36,752 nt of DNA, taken from Actinomycetes bacterium. Lineage in GTDB: Bacteria; Actinomycetota; Actinomycetes; Actinomycetales; Cellulomonadaceae. The notes beneath the pieces were generated by a model. That model saw nothing but the letters and a program-made list of their open reading frames with translations. It ran no database searches and was not told the origin of the DNA. Shown here piece by piece: positions 33,100-36,752 of the stretch (positions within the stretch are counted from its first letter, which is position 1; every line of letters starts with the position of its first letter). The DNA is taken from assembly GCA_021793115.1 (NCBI GenBank), contig JAJYTJ010000022.1, forward strand, positions 1 to 36,752, given 5' to 3'. The position numbers and the translations under genes were made by a program.

Positions 33100-33951
33100 A
33101 TGCAGGTCAAGGACAAGGTGTTCGTCGTCACCGGCGGCGGTAACGGGATCGCCCGTGAGATCGTCGTGCAGCTGCTGGGCAAAGGCGCGCGGGTGGCAGC
33201 CGTCGACGTCTCGGAGAAGGGCCTGCTCGAGACCGCCCACCTGGCCCAGGCGGGCGACCGGCTCAGCACTCATGTCGCCGACATCACGGACAGGACGGCC
33301 GTCGAGGGGCTGCCGGAAGCGGTCCTGGCCCGTCACCGCCAGGTGGACGGCGTGGTGCACGTCGCCGGGATCATCCATCGGTTCGCGCCCGTGACAGACC
33401 TGCGCATCGAGGAGATCGAGAAGGTCGTCGCGGTCAACTTCTGGGGCACGGCCTATGTCGCCAAGGCGTTCCTGCCCTACCTGCTGGCCCGCCCGCACGC
33501 CAGCCTTGTCACCTTCTCCAGCATGGGCGCGCTCGTGCCGGTGCCGGGTCAAGGCGCCTACGGGGCCAGCAAGGCGGCGGTCAAGCTGTTCGGCGAGACT
33601 CTGTACGCCGAGCTGAGGGACACCAGCGTCGCGGTGACGGTCGTCTTCCCTGGTGGGATCTCGACGAACATCGCCGGCAACTCCGGCGTCACCATGGCGA
33701 TCGACGAGAGCAAGATCGACGCCCGAAAGCTCGCCACCACCACACCCCAGGAGGCCGCTCGCCTGACCATCGAGGCCATCGAGAAGGGCACACCGCGGCT
33801 CCGCATCGGCAAGGACGCCGTCTCCCTCGACCGGATCTCGCGCCTCAACCCCGTCAAGGCGATCGGGATCATCGCCGACAAGATGGCGTCCATCCTGGGC
33901 GCCGCGGGCGCGCCCGGCCGCGAGCCGGATCACTCGGGCGCCCAGGTGTGA
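33100..33951 (+). CDS. Short-chain dehydrogenase/reductase (SDR)
   Basis: A 283-aa classical SDR using NAD(P). The cofactor motif TGGGNGIA lies at 11-18, VHVAG at 87, the catalytic Ser at 140/141 (FSSMGA), and Y154/K158 in YGASKAA. PGGISTNIAGNS follows the active site. The ATG at 33100 has AAGGGAG 7 bases upstream; a GTG at 33082 is less likely. The C-terminal tail of some 60 residues (RLRIGKDAVSLDRISRLNP) resembles SDRs acting on lipids or steroids, but the substrate is not determinable. It is divergent from the TetR gene, its likely regulator. Confidence 0.93.
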   Translation: MQVKDKVFVVTGGGNGIAREIVVQLLGKGARVAAVDVSEKGLLETAHLAQAGDRLSTHVADITDRTAVEGLPEAVLARHRQVDGVVHVAGIIHRFAPVTDLRIEEIEKVVAVNFWGTAYVAKAFLPYLLARPHASLVTFSSMGALVPVPGQGAYGASKAAVKLFGETLYAELRDTSVAVTVVFPGGISTNIAGNSGVTMAIDESKIDARKLATTTPQEAARLTIEAIEKGTPRLRIGKDAVSLDRISRLNPVKAIGIIADKMASILGAAGAPGREPDHSGAQV

Positions 33952-33969
33952 TGCCCCCCGCCGGTCGGC

Positions 33970-34580
33970 GTGCCGATCTGCTTCCCGTGGTTCGGGCCGC
34001 ACCCGCACGGTGAGGGCCCGGACCACGGCTTGGCGCGGCTGCAGGACTGGTCGCTGACGCGGAGCACCATCGGCGACGACGGCTCCGTCTCCGTGCTGCT
34101 CGGACTGCCCGAGACCGGGCCCCGCACCAGCCCGGACTGGCCCGAGCGGCTGGTCGCACGCTGCCGGGTCACGGCCGGACGCAGCCTTCGGCTCGACCTC
34201 ACCGTGCGCAACGCCGATGCCGTGACCGCCACCTTCCAGGCCGCGCTGCACACGTACCTACGAGTCAGCGACGTGCGGCGTGTCACCGTGTACGGGCTCG
34301 AGGACATGCCCTACATCGACAGCGCAGCCGGCGGGGCCGCCCGCGACGCCACCGGACAGCCCCTGCGGCTCGAGTGCCGCACCGACCGGATCTACCGGCA
34401 GCCAGGTTCGATCACGGTCGACGACCCCGGTGCCGACCGCGTGATCACATCTCAGTGGGCCAGGGTGGCGAGCGTGGCGATGCTCCGGCTGTGGGTCACA
34501 GCACCGCGTGCGGTCGCCGACGCCCACACGATCCTGCCGCTCGGCAGCCGGGATCGGGAGCGTGCCGGGCGGTTGACTCG
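33970..34580 (+). pseudogene. Decayed D-hexose-6-phosphate mutarotase (aldose 1-epimerase family)
   Basis: The frame opens mid-protein at VPICFPWFGPHPHGEGPDHGLAR, the motif found around residue 60-80 in YeaD-type mutarotases, so about 60 N-terminal residues are missing. Recognisable blocks follow: LRLDLTVRNADAVTATFQAALHTYLRVSDVRRVTVYGLE (with the catalytic His) and PYIDSAAGG. Near 34440-34510 the expected part with the catalytic Glu (VCVEAAN-type) is absent, but VADAHTILPLGS, the usual end, returns. Loss of both the N-terminus and the catalytic Glu means an inactive remnant. It abuts the SDR stop codon, so a deletion probably joined the two. The exact 3' limit is uncertain. Confidence 0.72.
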
Positions 34581-34607
34581 GCGCCGGCCCGCTGCCTCGA
34601 TGGACCC

Positions 34608-34901
34608 TCAACCGATCCTTCGTGAGCCCGCGCGGCGGCGGAGGAACCGGACCAGCGCGACGACACCAAGAGCGACGAAGCCGCTGACCAGGAGGAACGG
34701 TGCGCCGACGACCATCATGACGATGACGAGCCCGTCGTTCGGGGCGGGCACGCAGCCGAAGCCGATGCCCTCGCACTGACCGGACGCGTTGTGGTGGGGC
34801 AGCACGAGCCAGCCCAGGAGCGTGAGGACGGCCGGGAGCACCCAGAACAGCCCCACCACCCACAGGTAGGGCCTTGCAGACCGAGCTGGAACGTCACGCA
34901 T
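34608..34901 (-). CDS. Small two-helix membrane protein, unknown function
   Basis: A 97-aa protein with two clear transmembrane segments, YLWVVGLFWVLPAVLTLLGWLVL and GLVIVMMVVGAPFLLVSGFVALGVVALV, joined by a loop holding two cysteines (GQCEGIGFGCVP) that could form a disulfide outside the cell. The basic RFLRRRAGSRR tail suggests a cytosolic C-terminus. The ribosome-binding site is weak. I do not recognise the family. Its 3' end lies against the mutarotase remnant. Confidence 0.62.
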   Translation of the reverse strand: MRDVPARSARPYLWVVGLFWVLPAVLTLLGWLVLPHHNASGQCEGIGFGCVPAPNDGLVIVMMVVGAPFLLVSGFVALGVVALVRFLRRRAGSRRIG

Positions 34902-35059
34902 CGCGCGCCAGCCTGCACCATCTCGGCGACCGCGTCGACGGCCTTCGGGCGGGCATGTCGTCGCTGCCGCACCCGCTGGCTTCGACAGGCCCGCGAGCCT
35001 TCCTCCGCCCGGCGAACGGACCTACTCCCTAGGCGCGTCCCCGGTCCCGCCCACGGCGC

Positions 35060-35311
35060 TCACTCCCGGTTCAGACCGGCCTCCCAGCCGCGACCCGGGC
35101 CGAGACTGCCCGGGGTGGTCGGACCAGCGGCACCCGCCCGGCGTCGTTCTTCGGCCAGCAGGCGTTCCCGGCGCATCTGCTCGTCATGCTTCGCCACGAG
35201 CCGCTGGCGCGTGGCCTGCGAGCTCATCTCCACCTTCGGTACGTCGGCTGGGGCGTCGCGACGAGCACCCAGCACCGCGACGAGTCGGCGCATGCGGCCA
35301 AACCAACGCAT
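35060..35311 (-). CDS. Small charged hypothetical protein
   Basis: An 83-aa basic, polar protein starting MRWFGRMRRLVAVLGARR and containing a run likely to be helical or coiled (SSQATRQRLVAKHDEQMRRERLLAEERRR). No family is recognised. The ATG at 35311 is chosen because the upstream frame is Arg/Gly-rich filler; another ATG lies at 35293. No clear ribosome-binding site is seen. It may be a real small cytosolic protein, but non-coding DNA of this composition can also hold such frames. Confidence 0.42.
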   Translation of the reverse strand: MRWFGRMRRLVAVLGARRDAPADVPKVEMSSQATRQRLVAKHDEQMRRERLLAEERRRAGAAGPTTPGSLGPGRGWEAGLNRE

Positions 35312-35372
35312 GTCACCGACCCTACGTCGACGTCGCGTTCCCGCCCCTCGGGCGCCCGGGTGACGATCCAGA

Positions 35373-35412
35373 CCGCGCCTCACCCGGCTCACCGGGCTCG
35401 GGCGAGGCGCGG
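35373..35412 (-). terminator. Terminator hairpin after the DUF427 gene
   Basis: CCGCGCCTC (35373-35381) pairs perfectly with GAGGCGCGG (35404-35412), and the loop holds further complementary CCCGG/CCGGG bases that lengthen the fold. It lies just past the stop codon of the minus-strand gene at 35417. Confidence 0.62.
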
Positions 35413-35416
35413 TTCG

Positions 35417-36178
35417 TCAGCCGACGCCGATCTCCTGGCCGTCGACGAAGACGTGCAGCTCGGGGCTCTTCTCGGGCCAGAACGCGACGAGACCGGCGAT
35501 CTTCGTCGACTCGGGCAACGGGGTGCGGTACGACCAGGCCGCGTCGCCGACCGTGGTCCCGTCGACGCTCAGGTCCCAGTAGCTGGCCGTGCCCTTGTAG
35601 GGACAGTGGCTCACCGTGGTCACGGGCGTCAGCAGGTCCATCCGGACGTCGGCCTGCGGCAGGTAGTAGCGCGGGACGAGCCCGGTCTCGAACAGCACCA
35701 CGGGGCGGCGCGAGTCCGCGACGACCACGCCCGCGCACGTCACCACGACGTGCCGGCTGCTGGCCAGCGCGTCGATGCGCACGTAAGGGCTGCGCGGGTG
35801 GGTGAAGACGACCTCGTCCTCCTCCATCCAGGTGTCGAACGCCGACCACGTGAGCGCGTACGCCTCCCGCAGGGCGGGCACCTCGGCCTCCGGGTGACGC
35901 CGCGCCGCGCGCGGCAGCACCCGGTCCCCGATCACCACGTCGAAGACGTCGCTGACACCGAGGACCTTGGAGCGCGGACCCCGGCCCGCCGGCCGCAGCT
36001 CCACCTCCAGGTCCTCCGCGGTGAAGAAGTACTCCGGGAAGTACGGGTGCTCCCACACCTGCAACGGAGCCGCGGAGTCCGCCACCAGCTCCCCCGCGCT
36101 GAAGGCGCGGACCCGCTTGAGCCCCTGCTGGACGGTGCCCGGCGTGATGACGAACGGGTTCTCGACGACGTCAGCCAT
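35417..36178 (-). CDS. Protein with two DUF427 domains
   Basis: A 253-aa soluble protein made of two DUF427 (nucleotidyltransferase-like beta-fold) repeats. The first covers about residues 15-125 (RVRAFSAGELVADSAAPLQVWEHPYFPEYFFTAEDLE in outline) and the second about 132-245 (VVVTCAGVVVADSRRPVVLFETGLVPRYYLPQADVRMDLL in outline, then HCPYKGTASYWDL). The HCPYKG segment is the family's most conserved motif and occurs only in the second repeat. The function of this family is unknown. No close neighbours suggest a role; a hairpin terminator follows. Confidence 0.88.
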   Translation of the reverse strand: MADVVENPFVITPGTVQQGLKRVRAFSAGELVADSAAPLQVWEHPYFPEYFFTAEDLEVELRPAGRGPRSKVLGVSDVFDVVIGDRVLPRAARRHPEAEVPALREAYALTWSAFDTWMEEDEVVFTHPRSPYVRIDALASSRHVVVTCAGVVVADSRRPVVLFETGLVPRYYLPQADVRMDLLTPVTTVSHCPYKGTASYWDLSVDGTTVGDAAWSYRTPLPESTKIAGLVAFWPEKSPELHVFVDGQEIGVG

Positions 36179-36410
36179 GGTCTCGGCTCACTCTCTCGTG
36201 GGATCAGGGTTCTCGTGCGACGCGCGACCTCAGCGCGCGTTCGCTGCAGGGCTCGTGGCCCGCTCGCCGTCGACGAGGGCCTGCATGTCAGAGGAACCCG
36301 CGCGCGCCCGGCCCGATTCCGCACCGGATCCGTCCCACTCGGCCGCGGGCGCGGCACGGCGGCGAAGCGCGGTCGGGTGATGACGAGCCGGTGGCGGTCA
36401 CGCCCTCGGA

Positions 36411-36752
36411 TCAGGGGCGCCGGCGGCGCGTCGGGTCCTCGTGCAGCACGTAGAACAGCGAGTACGGCGTGCCGTCGGGATCGGGCGCGCGGGCCGCGTA
36501 CTCCTCGAGGAGCGCCTGCACCCGGGTGCGGAGCTCGCGGTGGGCGGCGTCGTCCAGCCGGAGGCCGAGGCGCGCCATGTGCACCTCCTCGGGACGCTCG
36601 ACCAGGGCGAACTCCTCGAGGAACGTCTCGAGCAGCACGCGCGTCTGCCCGGGGCCGGGCGCCGAGTGCCAGGACTTGCGCGTCGCCCGGTAGGGCACCT
36701 CCCGCGCGCCGCGCGTCCCGCGGCGGGCGGGCTCGGCGACGAGGAAACCCCG
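36411..36752 (-). CDS. ArsR-like winged-helix regulator, C-terminal part (partial)
   Basis: The open frame continues unbroken to the window edge, so the gene starts outside. The first visible residues, RGFLVAEPARRGTRGAREVPYRAT, look like the wing of an ArsR/HTH_20 winged helix. A helical effector region follows: ARLGLRLDDAAHRELRTRVQALLEEYAARAPDPDGTPYSLFYVLHEDP, typical of actinobacterial ArsR-like regulators. The start codon and recognition helix are not in the window. A GTG at 36698 would give a 95-aa product, but this would cut the wing and is not preferred. Confidence 0.75.
   Translation of the reverse strand, partial: RGFLVAEPARRGTRGAREVPYRATRKSWHSAPGPGQTRVLLETFLEEFALVERPEEVHMARLGLRLDDAAHRELRTRVQALLEEYAARAPDPDGTPYSLFYVLHEDPTRRRRP

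Overview
The window is very GC-rich DNA with dense genes, many GTG starts, 4-base ATGA/GTGA gene overlaps and several genes that appear to lack a 5' leader. This points to a high-GC actinobacterium. The gene set (a Streptomyces-type vanRS/vanHAX cassette, murT-gatD, sugar ABC operons) fits a soil actinomycete of the Cellulomonadaceae/Promicromonosporaceae kind, but the genus is inferred. I saw no rRNA, tRNA, CRISPR array, transposase or integrase.

Left part (1-8019): the first codons of a probable secreted protein leave the left edge, divergent from an OmpR-type response regulator and its histidine kinase. Next, on the minus strand, come a DsrE-like protein, a 14-TM drug-efflux MFS gene with a palindrome over its promoter, a polytopic membrane protein, and murT-gatD (amidation of D-Glu in lipid II).

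Glycopeptide-resistance cassette (8145-12819): vanH, a VanA-type D-Ala-D-Lac ligase and vanX are translationally coupled on the plus strand and converge on vanS-vanR. A perfect 11-2-11 palindrome lies upstream of vanR and a degenerate copy lies upstream of vanH, each centred 44.5 bases from the proposed start codon. The vanR-side palindrome also faces the opposite way, toward a broken GntR/FCD regulator gene, with a promoter layout the same as that of vanH.

Middle (13224-16169): tdh-kbl (threonine to glycine plus acetyl-CoA) and a frameshifted GNAT gene.

Catabolic operon (16207-27930, minus strand): in transcription order lacI, two MalF/MalG-type permeases, a lipoprotein sugar-binding protein, two different ADP-ribosylglycohydrolase-family proteins, a ribokinase-family kinase, a glycosidase-like/FGE-like fusion, a CaiB-type CoA-transferase and a CitE-type lyase. 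Nearly all junctions are 4-base stop/start overlaps; the exceptions are on the two sides of the binding-protein gene, one of which carries a 14-bp perfect hairpin. Two LacI-type operators precede lacI. This is the best candidate for an undescribed system: import of a ribosylated or similar glycoside, hydrolysis, sugar phosphorylation, and CoA activation and cleavage of the acidic remainder.

Right part (28158-36752): a YeiH-family transporter divergent from a LysR regulator, a Kup potassium transporter, a TetR regulator, an SDR, a decayed hexose-6-phosphate mutarotase, two small hypothetical genes, a double-DUF427 protein and the C-terminal part of an ArsR-like regulator that leaves the right edge.
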